From Zygosaccharomyces rouxii (lineage: Eukaryota > Ascomycota > Saccharomycetes > Saccharomycetales > Saccharomycetaceae), in the NCBI RefSeq assembly GCF_000026365.1, contig NC_012990.1, positions 930,001 through 994,000 on the forward strand: DNA of 64,000 bases, read 5' to 3'. Numbering within the stretch: the stretch's first letter is position 1; each line of letters opens with the position of its first letter. The notes below the pieces were generated by a model. The model searched no databases. It was not told the DNA's origin and worked only from the letters and a program-made list of their open reading frames with translations. This document shows, in pieces, positions 10,401 through 20,028 of this stretch. The position numbers and the translations under genes were made by a program.

Positions 10401-10924
10401 CTTTAACCAGTAAGATAGAACAGCATCAAAGTTTGAGTTTACGACTTTTGATAGAGATTTACAGCATGTTGGAAGACACAGATAGCTTCTACTGTGCTTT
10501 AAAATTAATTGCATTCAATGGTGATTCCCTTGGTTACGAACATAAAAAGTTTTTAGTCGCTATGGTATGGCGTAGATGCATCCTAATAGAGGATTGGGAT
10601 TCCATAAAGGACAACACCAAGAGTTCTCTTTACCAAGTGCTGTGCAAATACTTCAGTGAAGAATTTTTCCAATCGGGTCTGGCTCTCCCCAGTTTTGCAT
10701 TAATCACGGATAGCTCCTTGTTGACCATGGAGTACTTACAAAATGTGTATCAAGAAAGGGAGGACGTTATCAAGGATAGTTTTCGTAAGGAATTTGAATC
10801 GGTAAGATCACTGGAACCACAATTCGATAAACGCATCCAATCTATTATTGCAACCGCTAACGAAGCTGCAGGAAAGAAATGTATTGTCAATTACGAAACC
10901 AATACAGTCGAATATTATTCCTAG
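7496..10924 (+). CDS. NUP133: nucleoporin Nup133 (Y-complex subunit)
   Basis: Structural component of the Nup84 (Y-shaped) complex of the nuclear pore coat. 1142 residues from the ATG at 7496 (MSSGQPLFQLRKELSVPL); yeast 1157. The amino half (about 60-480) has the beta-propeller pattern with short hydrophobic strands, the C-terminal half (about 560-1142) is the alpha-helical stack. It ends KKCIVNYETNTVEYYS. An in-frame TTG four codons upstream is not needed as a start. Divergent from RPF2 and convergent with DAD2 (about 54 bases between stops), the S. cerevisiae chromosome XI order. Confidence 0.94.
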   Translation: MSSGQPLFQLRKELSVPLSAGEDDTTNQTTDTNTSYERFQSVDVSLDTHHHEDKQTFNNIKILTENERYVVKRLAPDLSTLPIDSSSSEGLVDTHSGKALVNDNDFLYIWDYYSSQRNTNFCRIPLHEEHVVLKHEPKCLITWPAAMDDTTQMFAENSGGAFGGVCIIHRKNGQLIYYEDIDSINNLHLQLSHSKAHTVNLKLKDNESVTEAINCEPAGIVIATSLGRVLFVTIRDSSGKPSVRVKQQLVKPQQGFFFSTFNPSNEVVSLKMGPIVGRGERLLYIVTRGGNFQMWHLSVSISSYKRLDVQLFEQILDSLQDLYPFAHGSLQVLDSHPLFPDSSSVHLVLSSITNGDEMYYILSTIVLDEKTKSFTIFSTYRLNTYVTSFVDKKPELFIPAALGEQLTDTTTVFVLFNDAVVLTQVSSKLDSSYPLRRKWEDIISFRDDVNLIGSGYDSESIYVMSKEIGVLEISVTGEVNESEKSMEEVRFVKSHVDQAVYFSGISSNPIEFNLPKGISLEVDEIEADLRSCSDEIFHSKGKYIPPMMNTLTQHLSLRVDLFRNLLNFVEQNFNFKVSPNEKLKLLQNFEILNCCLKLCILLKNLPELNEIWKKTLKLRNSNLTTETLFVGQLHEFPKVFSQFLAQLNSKSMPASIPLKTSVVDLLIECVYKGILEEGEKQLRYDLFKLDPLELGIELPWFINYENLESINSSFLDFKFSTQITSDEDKNRLLTLTKTLYYLFNQANLWFKEYSQRQETELFGKFQLLFLNNHLSWNQALLDSNLKQEALQIAEFYQDLEALVETLESLDKSISQEAYFYYFDKFGYQFGSTVFQYYISQNKLDDLFYRFPEQHDMLVEFLGSSDKYGEVAWIQEILDKRYDAATTTLCDISLGETKKDQPLEQRQVYLNIAKLTGLMNQPIPLDQLKLIQGDLDTLDGQKNLLFKLQDPRIKLASGFAGTPFEELFQSLTSKIEQHQSLSLRLLIEIYSMLEDTDSFYCALKLIAFNGDSLGYEHKKFLVAMVWRRCILIEDWDSIKDNTKSSLYQVLCKYFSEEFFQSGLALPSFALITDSSLLTMEYLQNVYQEREDVIKDSFRKEFESVRSLEPQFDKRIQSIIATANEAAGKKCIVNYETNTVEYYS

Positions 10925-10978
10925 GTATTAATTAAACTAAGTAATATTAATTTTTTCTTTTTTTTTTCCTATTATTAT

Positions 10979-11347
10979 TTAATTCTCATCATCCATGCGT
11001 ATCCTCACTAAAGTTTCTGGTAATGGGCCGTGTCCATCTTCTGGTTCTTCTTCATCTTGCTTATTATTATTACTATTATTATTATTCTTATCTTTTTTCC
11101 ATGCACCAACTTCGTAATCGCCTTCAGCGTATTGTAAGAGGCTCAACCCAGCCAAAGATATAGATCTTGATATAGAATTCCAGTTCTCCATGACTCTCGA
11201 AACCGATGTGGCGTTTGAATTCATCTGACGAACCTGGCCTGCCAATTCGTCAAGCTGTAATTTCATATCATCAGTTAGAGCAGTTATCTTTTTAAGGGCT
11301 TCCAATTCCCTCTTTTTAGCCTCTATTTGCTCCTCTAGAGGCAACAT
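10979..11347 (-). CDS. DAD2: DASH/Dam1 complex subunit Dad2
   Basis: Small kinetochore protein of the DASH ring that couples kinetochores to spindle microtubules. 122 residues (yeast 133) from the ATG at 11347, whose product MLPLEEQIEAKKRELEAL aligns with the yeast start. The conserved core SLLQYAEGDYEVGAWK and the tail LPETLVRIRMDDEN are present, separated by an Asn/Lys/Glu-rich low-complexity stretch. The frame is open upstream without an ATG, so a longer product is not assumed. Predicted coiled coil across the first 60 residues. Confidence 0.93.
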   Translation of the reverse strand: MLPLEEQIEAKKRELEALKKITALTDDMKLQLDELAGQVRQMNSNATSVSRVMENWNSISRSISLAGLSLLQYAEGDYEVGAWKKDKNNNNSNNNKQDEEEPEDGHGPLPETLVRIRMDDEN

Positions 11348-11645
11348 GACCTCGTAGAATTGATTTCCGCAAACAAGAAGACTCGAATAGGACGTCTTGA
11401 TGCTCTTTTCATCCACTTCTCACCATCAATTTTCACTTTGATATTTGGAATTTTCAATGGATTTAGTCTAGTTGAATATCGTTCTAAGTGACTTGGTGAT
11501 GGGCCTTTATTTTTGTGGGAAGCTCAGCTATAAACAATAAACAAAAGATCAACAGTATTAGAAGACTAAAAGTTCAAGGATTCAGAAATAGTGGAAGCTA
11601 TCAGGCTCGTTGAAATTGCTGGCAATCTACTCAGCGTGTTTAATA

Positions 11646-13463
11646 ATGGCCAGGACGATTAAGAAGCGGTCGAGAAGCGGAAGTAGCGGTACTGCCGCCG
11701 CCAGTAAAGTTGCCGCTAATGCTTCTTCTTCTTTTGCAACACCAGGGATTCAAGAGCTTCAAGACTTGATGGATGCTCAAGAAGGCAAGATAGCTGCAGT
11801 GAAGTCAGCCTACAGTCAACAAAATACACAATTTGCGAAATCCAATTCAGCTCTGCTGATGAAATTGACGGATTTTGAGAAGAAGATTAGTGAATTGGTT
11901 CAAGAAAATGTGATACTCCGATCTCGAATCTCCATGAATGAATATACCTATAAGGAAAGGCTCAATGAACAGATTTCTATCTTGGAAGAGGGAATTTCAA
12001 GAAGATTCGAAGAAATATTTCATATGTTTGACAGTATAAGAAGGAAGGAAAATTTGCCTTCGGCGTCAACAACATCTGGTAGCCCAATGGAATCTAGATC
12101 CATTTTAAAAAGTAAAAGGTCTCGTCCATCATCGGGGAGAACTTCGTCCATACATTTCCAAGATATTGATACCAATGAAAATAAAATCTCGGAAGAGATA
12201 CAGACCAGGAAAAAGCATAAAAGCTCTAGAAGAGAATCTATATTCATGCCAGGAGATTTCGATTTTGCATATGAAGACCAAGATCAACCGCAAATAGAAC
12301 AAGAACAAGAACAAGAACAAGAACAAGAACAAGAACAAGAACCACCAGCAGCACCAGAGCCGGAACCGGAACCGGAACCACCGCTGACGGAGACTACGGT
12401 AGCAGCAACATCACCACTACCGCTACCAACACAGCAACCCCTAGATGCAGAAACAAATGAAATTCAACTTGGAATAAATGAAGAGCAACCTCAAGACGCG
12501 CATGATGAATCTCTAAATTTCACCAACTCCATAATTGATTATTCGATACCTGAAGAAGCTGCCACCGTTGGACCTAATTCAAGTACAGAAGCTGAACCAC
12601 CAGCATCTTCAAAACTTGAAATATTTAGAGATGAGCCAGAGCAAGAGACCCATCAAAAGCATTCTATACCTCCCAAACAAGAAGGTAAAAATCAAAGTAT
12701 GACGTTTATGCCGTTAGAGGCATCACAAAGCAAAATTAAACATTCTATGAGGCCATTGAGTACAAAGACAAAGAAAAAGATGGTAGATGAAGTTATGCCT
12801 AGCACAAATGTAGCTTGTGATTTAGATTTCCCTCGAACGAGAAGAACTCGTGGCAAGGCCATTGATTATACTTTACCATCACTGAGGGCAAAGATGAGAC
12901 GGCCTTCAGAGAAATTAGTGGATGCTACGACTTTCACCAATATACAAGACCTACAAGTGACCCATTTAGATAGAAGGTCTAGTAAGGGAAGTTCTCGAAA
13001 AACAACCATTTCCCCAGAGCCACTACCAGATTTAAGAGCTAAGTCAGAAGAATTACAAGCGCAAGAACCGCCCAAGGAGAGTATACCAATTGAGCAACCT
13101 AAAGCGGTCACGGAAAATACTTCAGAAGGAAGACCAAAAAGTGGTGATGAAAATAAAAGCCAGGATCATTTTTCATTTTCTTCTACAACAAGTACTTCGA
13201 GTGGTTCTTCGGGAAAAGCCCTTAAAGATATTACCAATACTCCTAAAGTGAAACAACCACCAAAGACGAAAAAATTGTTCAAAAATGCAATTATCAACGA
13301 TTTATGTGATCAAATTCCCAATAAATCCCAAAATTCTAGTAATGACCGTAATGTAAGCTTTCGTTTACAAGAAGAAGACTTATCAGTTTTTGATTTAATA
13401 GGCGCTGATAAAGTAAAATATCCCCAAAAGACCTATAGAGCCAAATCAAGACGGAAGGCTTAA
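11646..13463 (+). CDS. SGO1: shugoshin, centromeric cohesion protector
   Basis: Protects pericentromeric cohesin and monitors sister-kinetochore tension with PP2A. 605 residues from ATG 11646 (MARTIKKRSRSGSSG). Amino-terminal coiled coil at about 37-120 (LLMKLTDFEKKISELVQ), the PP2A-binding type. The basic SGO motif is near residue 395-420 (RRTRGKAIDYTLPSLRAKMR), very close to yeast Sgo1. Between them lie low-complexity Glu-Gln and Pro-Glu repeats. The N-terminus carries a basic block rather than a long leader; in-frame TTG codons further up are ignored. Lies between DAD2 and CDC21, merging the XI and XV orders. Confidence 0.93.
   Translation: MARTIKKRSRSGSSGTAAASKVAANASSSFATPGIQELQDLMDAQEGKIAAVKSAYSQQNTQFAKSNSALLMKLTDFEKKISELVQENVILRSRISMNEYTYKERLNEQISILEEGISRRFEEIFHMFDSIRRKENLPSASTTSGSPMESRSILKSKRSRPSSGRTSSIHFQDIDTNENKISEEIQTRKKHKSSRRESIFMPGDFDFAYEDQDQPQIEQEQEQEQEQEQEQEPPAAPEPEPEPEPPLTETTVAATSPLPLPTQQPLDAETNEIQLGINEEQPQDAHDESLNFTNSIIDYSIPEEAATVGPNSSTEAEPPASSKLEIFRDEPEQETHQKHSIPPKQEGKNQSMTFMPLEASQSKIKHSMRPLSTKTKKKMVDEVMPSTNVACDLDFPRTRRTRGKAIDYTLPSLRAKMRRPSEKLVDATTFTNIQDLQVTHLDRRSSKGSSRKTTISPEPLPDLRAKSEELQAQEPPKESIPIEQPKAVTENTSEGRPKSGDENKSQDHFSFSSTTSTSSGSSGKALKDITNTPKVKQPPKTKKLFKNAIINDLCDQIPNKSQNSSNDRNVSFRLQEEDLSVFDLIGADKVKYPQKTYRAKSRRKA
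12297..12342 (+). repeat. hexanucleotide repeat encoding Glu-Gln in SGO1
   Basis: About seven tandem copies of AAGAAC-type hexamers encode an EQ tract, directly followed by a short GAGCCG/GAACCG-type stretch encoding Pro-Glu repeats. In-frame microsatellite, probably length-variable between strains. Confidence 0.85.
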
Positions 13464-13624
13464 TGGAAAAATCATAATCATAATGTTTATCCTGTAATAC
13501 AACAATAAAAATAAAGTTTTAATAGTCTACCCAACAGAACTAATAGTAGAAACGATCATTATAATATAGCATGAAAAGATGTTCCTTTTATTTTTTTTTT
13601 TTTTTTCTATTTTTTTTGTTTCTC

Positions 13625-14557
13625 TTAAACGCTCATATTCATTTGAATTCTACCGTGTGGATGATAATTTTCAATTTTGAAATCTTCGTATTTGAAGTTA
13701 TCAATATTATCCATTTTCCTTGCTATCTTTAACTGTGGGAAATCTTTTGGAGTTCTGCTCAATTGTTCTTTCAGAGCGTCAATGTGATCCTTATAGATAT
13801 GAGCGTCACCCATGGTATGGATAAATTCACCAGGTTCCATATCGCACACATGTGCAATCATCTTGGTCAAAAGTGAATAGGATGCAATGTTGAATGGAAC
13901 TCCCAACCCCATATCACAGGACCTCTGGTACAGTAGACATGACAATTTAGGCTTGCCCTCCTTGGGGAAACTAACGTAGAATTGTGAAAATACGTGACAT
14001 GGTGGTAATGCCATTAATGGGAAATCTGGTGGGTTCCAGGCGCTCATGATAATTCTTCTGTCGTAGGGATTATTTTTCAATTTATGAATCACTTCGTGTA
14101 ACTGGTCAAACCCTTGTCCCGTATAGTCATCGTCACAAGTTCTGTATTTGGCACCAAAGTGCCTCCATTGGAAACCGTAAACAGGACCTAAATCACCTTC
14201 ACGTCTGTCGTGCAATCCAATTTTATCCAGGTACTCTCTAGATCCATTACCTTCCCAAATTTTAACACCCTGTTCAGATAACTTTTTACCATCAGTACAA
14301 CCTGAAATGAACCAAAGTAATTCCAATATTATACCCTTTGTGAAAACTTTCTTAGTAGTTAATAATGGGAATCGATCATTGGACAAATCAAAACGCAACT
14401 GTGGTGGAGCAAAGATACTATATGTACCAGTACCGGTTCTATCAGGTCTAAATTCACCTTCATCGAGAATCCTTTGGATCAAATCTAAATACTGCTGTTC
14501 TTCAGCGTTGGCACTTGAACTTTCAGTTCTTTGTCTCTTGTGTTCTTGACCAGTCAT
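13625..14557 (-). CDS. CDC21: thymidylate synthase
   Basis: Converts dUMP and 5,10-methylene-THF to dTMP and dihydrofolate. 310 residues (yeast 304) from ATG 14557 ([10 protein letters not shown]). The catalytic Cys187 sits in [11 protein letters not shown], the phosphate-binding [10 protein letters not shown] at about 166-175, and the folate/dUMP segments [16 protein letters not shown] and GDAHIYKDH are intact. The frame stays open for 48 codons upstream with no ATG; that stretch is not counted as coding. An ACGCGA (near-consensus MluI cell-cycle box) lies at 14639-14644 in the promoter shared with divergent UFE1, in line with the G1/S control of CDC21 known in yeast. Confidence 0.97.
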   Translation of the reverse strand: MTGQEHKRQRTESSSANAEEQQYLDLIQRILDEGEFRPDRTGTGTYSIFAPPQLRFDLSNDRFPLLTTKKVFTKGIILELLWFISGCTDGKKLSEQGVKIWEGNGSREYLDKIGLHDRREGDLGPVYGFQWRHFGAKYRTCDDDYTGQGFDQLHEVIHKLKNNPYDRRIIMSAWNPPDFPLMALPPCHVFSQFYVSFPKEGKPKLSCLLYQRSCDMGLGVPFNIASYSLLTKMIAHVCDMEPGEFIHTMGDAHIYKDHIDALKEQLSRTPKDFPQLKIARKMDNIDNFKYEDFKIENYHPHGRIQMNMSV

Positions 14558-14765
14558 GATGAATCGATCTAATGAGTAATTGATGAATATGCAACTATGT
14601 CTAGGGCCGTAACCAGTGGGTCTTGTAGTGTTGAATTTACGCGATGACCTTTCAACATGGTTTTTTTCAGTAAATGTACGTATACATAATATAGCAAACA
14701 ATCAACACATTATACTCCTCAGTCGACGAATTGAAGCTGGAAAGAAGCCCTAAGAGATTTGTATA

Positions 14766-15767
14766 ATGACTGATTTGACCAATAAATTTAAATCATACCT
14801 CCACATTATCCAGGATAGTGGTTTTACTGCTGAGGATGGATCCGATGGATTCAAGGGAAATGAATCGAGCACTAATAAAAGTAAGGAAACTGAACGTCTA
14901 AGGCTACAGGATTCGTTCATTAAGGAATGTTACGATCTATTAAAATCATTGACACAATTGCGTAAGATTTTAAAATCTGTAAGGCCAAGCTATATGAATG
15001 AAGATGAAATGAGTGAAGAAGAAAAGGACGACGTAGATACTGAATTGAGACTACAATTCCAACAGTATATTCAAAAATTTAGATTAATGGAAAGATATGA
15101 AAATGAAAGGCAGAGGTTGATTTCAGAGGAATTTTTATCCTCAAAGGCATATTTGAAAAGTTTCTTTCAGGGAATTAGTTCTGAAAAGTTGACATTATTT
15201 CACAAAGCCAACAATGAATTTAGATTGGGAGTGCTCAAATCTTTGAGCATGTGGCTCAACATCTTCTCTAGTGAATTTTCCTCTATGCAGCAGGAGAGAC
15301 TGGATGCACAGAGGAAATTTGAAGCTCTTGACTTCAATTCAGGACTGCAGAATGTCGTTAGCGTCAGTTCAGTATCACAGACACCAGTTGTGGAGTCAAC
15401 CCAAGAAGAAGTTAGACATTATGAAGAAACGGTTTCCAAATTGACACAAGAACAATTGCAGTTGTTGGAGACTGAACACGAGGAAATGTTGAATAAAAAA
15501 AATGAGCAGTTGAAAAAAGCTGAACAGTTGAACAAGACAATTATAGATATCGTTGGTATTCAACATGAAATTTCAGCACACTTGCAAGAACAATCTCAAA
15601 ATATTAATAGCGTATTGGATAATCAAGAAGACGTGGAAATAAATATACGAGAAGGTAATAAGCAGCTGACGAAGGCAAAGAAATCGGCTGGCAAAGCCGC
15701 TAAGATGATGACTTACATGGCAATTATAATGGGGTTTATGATACTTTTCTTGGATTATATAAGTTAA
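14766..15767 (+). CDS. UFE1: ER t-SNARE (syntaxin 18 type) Ufe1
   Basis: Qa-SNARE for Golgi-to-ER retrograde fusion and ER homotypic fusion. 333 residues (yeast 346). Starts MTDLTNKFKSYLHIIQDSGF; the SNARE helix occupies about 245-305 (EISAHLQEQSQNINSVLDNQ) and a single C-terminal anchor MMTYMAIIMGFMILFLDYIS ends the protein, so it is tail-anchored. Divergent from CDC21 as on S. cerevisiae chromosome XV, and convergent with HBS1, with only 22 bases between the stop codons. Confidence 0.93.
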   Translation: MTDLTNKFKSYLHIIQDSGFTAEDGSDGFKGNESSTNKSKETERLRLQDSFIKECYDLLKSLTQLRKILKSVRPSYMNEDEMSEEEKDDVDTELRLQFQQYIQKFRLMERYENERQRLISEEFLSSKAYLKSFFQGISSEKLTLFHKANNEFRLGVLKSLSMWLNIFSSEFSSMQQERLDAQRKFEALDFNSGLQNVVSVSSVSQTPVVESTQEEVRHYEETVSKLTQEQLQLLETEHEEMLNKKNEQLKKAEQLNKTIIDIVGIQHEISAHLQEQSQNINSVLDNQEDVEINIREGNKQLTKAKKSAGKAAKMMTYMAIIMGFMILFLDYIS

Positions 15768-15789
15768 AATAGATTCCTTTATTATTATT

Positions 15790-18329
15790 CTATTCGATGA
15801 TCGTACCCGCTGCAATGGTCCTACCTTCCTTTCTCATGACTATTCTGCTCATTCTTCTATTTTGAGTAGATGTCAGGAATGGGATCCATCTTTCCTTTTC
15901 GACCAATTCAATTTCGAAAATAGCAGCTTGATTAGAACCCAAGTGCTTCACCTTTTTCTTGATAATTTTACTTGGATCTTGCTTGTCAATAATCGAATTT
16001 AATTTACTGACCCTTGCCGGTTGTTCATTAACCCCCTTGAAAAACATGAATGGTGTACCAGGCAATAGAGGACGACTCATTTGAAAGGTTAAAGCTTGTA
16101 CTTTCAATGTGTTCCTCACTGGGATCTCCACACCAACAGATGCAGCCAAATCACCTGCTTCAATGATTTCTGCAAAGGCATTACGTAGTCTGAGGACTGC
16201 GAAATCACCTTTGGTGGCCACAGGTACTTTCCGTTCATTATTATCGATGGTGATTCTATTCACTACAACACTTTGTTCACTGGGGAAAATGTTCAAAGTT
16301 TCACCTGGCTGGATTGAACCAGATTCCACTTTACCGGAAACAACCACTTCTTCGTTTTTATTGACAGAAATTACCTCTGTAATGGAAAACAGGAAAGGTG
16401 CATTGATAATATCTTCCTGGTATGATTTCTCTATTTGCTCAGCTTTATATTCCAATTCTTCCACTAGCGAACGTCCCTGGTACCAATTCTGCATCTCATG
16501 TGTGGTTCTCTTAACGACGTTTGCACCAGTTAGACCACTGCAGGGAATCCAGCTAATTTGTTCAGGTCTGTAACCGATAGTTTCAAAAAAGGAGGAAAGT
16601 TCACGTCTGATTTGCTCGAATCTTTCTTGGTACCAATCAACAGTATCCATTTTGTTCATTGCAACAATGATGTGGCCAACACCTAAACTTCTTGCTAAAA
16701 GGGTATGTTCCTTGGTTTGACCATCTAGGTTAAATCCAGATTCAAATGCGTCAGTACCGCAATCAATGGATAAAACGGCAGCATCAGCTTCAGAAATACC
16801 TGCAATGGCATTGGGAACGAAATCTCTGTGACCAGGGGCATCCACGATAGTAAATCTCGTCGATGGGGTTTCAAAATCGTTTGTGCAAACAGATACTGTA
16901 ACACCACGCTCTCTTTCTTCAGGTGTTTGATCCATTACCCATGCCAGATGGAATGAACTCTTACCAACAATCTCACTTTCTCTTTTCAATTTTCTCAAGT
17001 GGCTGATATCTACTACACCTAAATCGTATAGTACTCTACCCATTAAAGTTGACTTACCGGAATCAACATGACCAATCACAACAAAACTACAATGGGGTTT
17101 ACCTTTAGATAAATAGTTCTGAATATCAATTGGATCAGTAGGCTTTGTTGGTTTCGTAGCCAATTTGGGTTGTGATTGCTGCTTTGCCTGTTTTTCCTCT
17201 TGAACTTTTAATTTGGACACATTTTCGGTGACGTTGTCTAAAGCCCTTGATTGAGCTTCTAGCACAACATCATCAGGACTTGGCTTCTTGAAATTTTCCA
17301 CCGCCTTTGTTTTTGCTGCTTTAACAGAGTTAGTATTACTAAAACTTGCTGGAGGATAATAAGGTGCAAACATCTCATCGTAATTTCTCTTTTGTAACTC
17401 TTTACTGGGTTTATCAGATGCAAATTGTTTCATGACAATCGTAGCCAGGACTAAAGAATCATTGTTTTGTGGTGGTGTAGGATGGTTAGCGTTACCTCTC
17501 ATCGCTCTGATTACCTCCCACGGATCTAGAGGCTGCCTCTGAGGTGGTTGTGATGGTGGTAAGTCTTCTTTCTTCTCCCTAGGTTTTTCCCTTACAGGCG
17601 CCTGTTTCCTTAATGCAGATAATCTTGAACCTAGAGAACTAGGTTCATTTGTACTCGGTTTTTTCAATGCTGCAAGTTTAGAAACAAGACCGTTCGTATT
17701 CGTGCTCGCACTCACACTCGGTTGGGACGCCCTTAGCCTCTCACCTAGGGTCCTCTTAGGGAACTGCTCGCCTCTAGTACCATTTCTCAACTTCGACAGC
17801 AGAGAAATACTTCTATCCTCCTCGTCATTCGGAGCACTGGTTTTGGGAGTATTATTTTGAGCTGCTCTAGCCCTGGCTAACTGTTCCAATTTGGATAACC
17901 CACCTGATGAAGATCCTAGGCTCACTGAAAAGTGTTAATAAGATGAACCAATTTATTTTTCGTTTTCATTTTTTTAAAGCACTTCTCATTCTAAATGTGA
18001 GCATTCAGGACCCAGTTAATTAGTAGAGAATGAGATGCAACTGAAAATGCCTTTCGTTTATACATACCTTCTGATTTTTTCTTCTTGAAACTTCTTTTCA
18101 ATATTTTTAGAGACTCATCTGGGTCAAAATTAGTTTCAAAAATCGTCTTCTTCAATGCAAAATTATCCCAGCCCTGATAATCCACCATCTCCTTTTTAAC
18201 ATGGGGGAAAAGCTGGTTCATTAACTCGTACTCATCGTCATTCAAATACTCGTCTAAATCAGCCTCGTTTTCGAATTCTGGTAATTCTTCTTCATAATCC
18301 ATCAAATCATCATCTTCGTAAGCAACCAT
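15790..18329 (-). CDS. HBS1: combined SKI7/HBS1 translational GTPase (spliced, two exons)
   Basis: eRF3-like GTPase acting with Dom34 in ribosome rescue; this single-copy form also carries Ski7 exosome-linker sequence. Exon 1 is 18329-18068, exon 2 is 17924-15790; 798 residues. Exon 1 encodes the Hbs1 N-domain (LFPHVKKEMVDYQGWDNFAL). Exon 2 opens with Ski7-type motifs: SKLEQLARAR (98-107), SKLRNG, SKLAALKK and SRLSALRK, then DPWEVI (221) and PSPDDVVLEAQ (302), comparable with the N-terminus of yeast Ski7. The GTPase is intact: GHVDSGKST 372-380, DAPGH 449-453, NKMD 511-514. If the intron is retained, translation stops after 112 residues. Lachancea kluyveri is known to make both proteins from one alternatively spliced gene. 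Confidence 0.95.
17925..18067 (-). other. spliceosomal intron in SKI7/HBS1 (143 nt)
   Basis: Donor GTATGT at 18067-18062, branch-type CTACTAATTAA around 18020 (TACTAAT, one base off consensus) and acceptor CAG ending at 17925. Joining gives SE-V-SLGSSSG in frame. An earlier TAG would create an immediate stop. Confidence 0.9.
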
Positions 18330-18611
18330 ACTGGTCTAATGATACTTCTTACCACTTACTGTATACCTTATTGAATCGTTTTGTAGTGATTATCTTTTGC
18401 CCCAGTGCTCTTTTTTTTTTTCATTTTTTTTCCGACGGGCATGACAAGCATCGCTTCCAAAAGGTCGCTCGGTTAACTTGACTCATTATGAAGTCAGAAA
18501 TCTTTGATAATCACCAACATACAAAACTTTAGAACACATTTTATAAGTCATTTGCTCGATTCTTGACTAAATTTTTAGCGTCCTACGTCTTGTTGAAGTC
18601 GATGAATTTCG

Positions 18612-19118
18612 ATGTTAGCCGTTAGTTCGATGAGTAGTAGTCGAGAAACTGCCACCACCAAGAGTTCGTCACTAATACCGTCAACTTTCATTTTGGCCAG
18701 ATCGAGTAGATATCACAAGTGTGCTTTGTTCAACGTGCTGCCGTCTGATCTTACAAATGAAAGTGCGTTTGCCGGTGAAAAGTGTAGATTATTTTATGGA
18801 GATGTAGTTCTTGATGAATATATTGAGAACGGCAGTAGTATATCACGGTATATTTTGAAATTTGAGTGGAATAGAGGTGGTAGTAGGAGGAGAAATGTGT
18901 TCTGTCATACTGAAGTTATGGATAATGTCCATAAATGGAATGAAACTATTACTGAGTGGTCATCGGAGAGGTTTAGGATAATGATGCAATGTTCGGATGA
19001 TAGATATATACTATTAGAATTACAAATTTGTGAAACTAGCGAGGATAGAAAATTTAGAGACGTTCTATGTAGGATTAGTGAGGAGTTTGAAATTTGGGCG
19101 GAGCTAATGGACGATTAG
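18612..19118 (+). CDS. hypothetical protein, 168 residues
   Basis: I do not recognise this protein. ATG at 18612 starts MLAVSSMSSSRETATTKSS, a Ser/Thr-rich lead of about 25 residues, followed by a compact-looking part: CRLFYGDVVLDEYIENG (about 57-73), VFCHTEVMDNVHKWNETI (about 98-115), RYILLELQICETSEDRKF and an acidic end. No signal peptide or membrane segment. It sits between divergent HBS1 and convergent MRPL20, where S. cerevisiae chromosome XI has no gene and chromosome XV has RTS2. The length, balanced composition and clean start suggest a real, fast-evolving gene. Base use resembles its neighbours. Confidence 0.6.
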   Translation: MLAVSSMSSSRETATTKSSSLIPSTFILARSSRYHKCALFNVLPSDLTNESAFAGEKCRLFYGDVVLDEYIENGSSISRYILKFEWNRGGSRRRNVFCHTEVMDNVHKWNETITEWSSERFRIMMQCSDDRYILLELQICETSEDRKFRDVLCRISEEFEIWAELMDD

Positions 19119-19186
19119 TAGGTTGTAACAGTACTCTATTTACATGTTAATTAATTTTATTTTATTTTACTTTATTTTATCTTATC

Positions 19187-19801
19187 TTAGGAACGGTACC
19201 ATAACTCTTTCCTTCTCTTTCTATCCTCTCTTGCGGTGACTCTCTTTACATGCCATTTGGATTTTATAGTTGTCAGACGTGAATCCATCTCTTGTTTCCA
19301 TTCCTTTGGTGGTTCAGATACCATCGAGATGAATAGCGGTGATACGTTGTATTGAGATGCTAATGATTTTCTAGTATTCTTTGCGGGATCTTCTAATCTC
19401 AACCTGCGGATTTGCTCGATTTGTTCTGGATTTAGGTGATAGCTTTTACCTTGGAGACTGCTACGGCTGGGCAAGACTGGTGGGGCATCCGGTTTGGAGA
19501 GTACATCTTTGGATGCGATTTCTTGGACTAACTGTTTTCTTGGATCGTTTGATGGTAAAAATGACGAAGGAATGGTTTCACTGTTGATAGATCCTGTAGG
19601 AGAAGATGGTGCTCTGTTAAAGTATAGTCCTGCAGGTACTTTAGCCCTCATATAACCTTTATAATTGGATGCAGAACTCTTTGCATTGTAGATAGTGGAG
19701 GCACCTTTTAGCTCTGGAGTCTTCTTTGAATTATTGATAATTTTGCTCAGATTTTTTAGCTGGAAACTGGAATTGTGGATTCTCCGTACGAAGCACTGCA
19801 T
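19187..19801 (-). CDS. MRPL20: mitochondrial large-subunit ribosomal protein mL58
   Basis: Fungal-specific protein of the mitochondrial ribosome large subunit. 204 residues (yeast 195) from ATG 19801: MQCFVRRIHNSSFQLKNL, a basic, hydroxylated leader typical of a matrix presequence. The recognisable parts are NYKGYMRAKVPAGLYFNRAP, SSFLPSNDPRKQL and the basic C-terminus DRKRRKELWYRS. Its place between HBS1 and PRP16 matches YKR084C-YKR085C-YKR086W, which supports the assignment as much as sequence does. Confidence 0.87.
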   Translation of the reverse strand: MQCFVRRIHNSSFQLKNLSKIINNSKKTPELKGASTIYNAKSSASNYKGYMRAKVPAGLYFNRAPSSPTGSINSETIPSSFLPSNDPRKQLVQEIASKDVLSKPDAPPVLPSRSSLQGKSYHLNPEQIEQIRRLRLEDPAKNTRKSLASQYNVSPLFISMVSEPPKEWKQEMDSRLTTIKSKWHVKRVTAREDRKRRKELWYRS

Positions 19802-20028
19802 GATGGTAGTCAGATATCCCTTGAAAGCCCTTGTTACTGCATGCAATGGGCACTTCTCTTGCTGTTTCTTATGATTTTAAGCTGCTCATCAATCAATATT
19901 GAAAAATGGTGGAAGAAAAAAAATCAAAAAAAGCCCAATCGCTAAATACGTGCACTAATGTATAAGCGATGAGCAACTGAAATGAACTAAAGAAGACCAA
20001 CAAGGGCCCATTTGAGCTTCAAATTGCC

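Noticed and set aside
14558..14701. 48-codon in-frame extension of CDC21 without ATG.
   Set aside because: Overlaps the promoter with the cell-cycle box; thymidylate synthase aligns fully from the ATG at 14557, and the extension has mixed composition.
18001..18067. Readthrough of the HBS1 intron as a genuine 112-residue protein.
   Set aside because: The extra 24 residues are intron-encoded and not conserved in type; the strong donor and in-frame junction support splicing.
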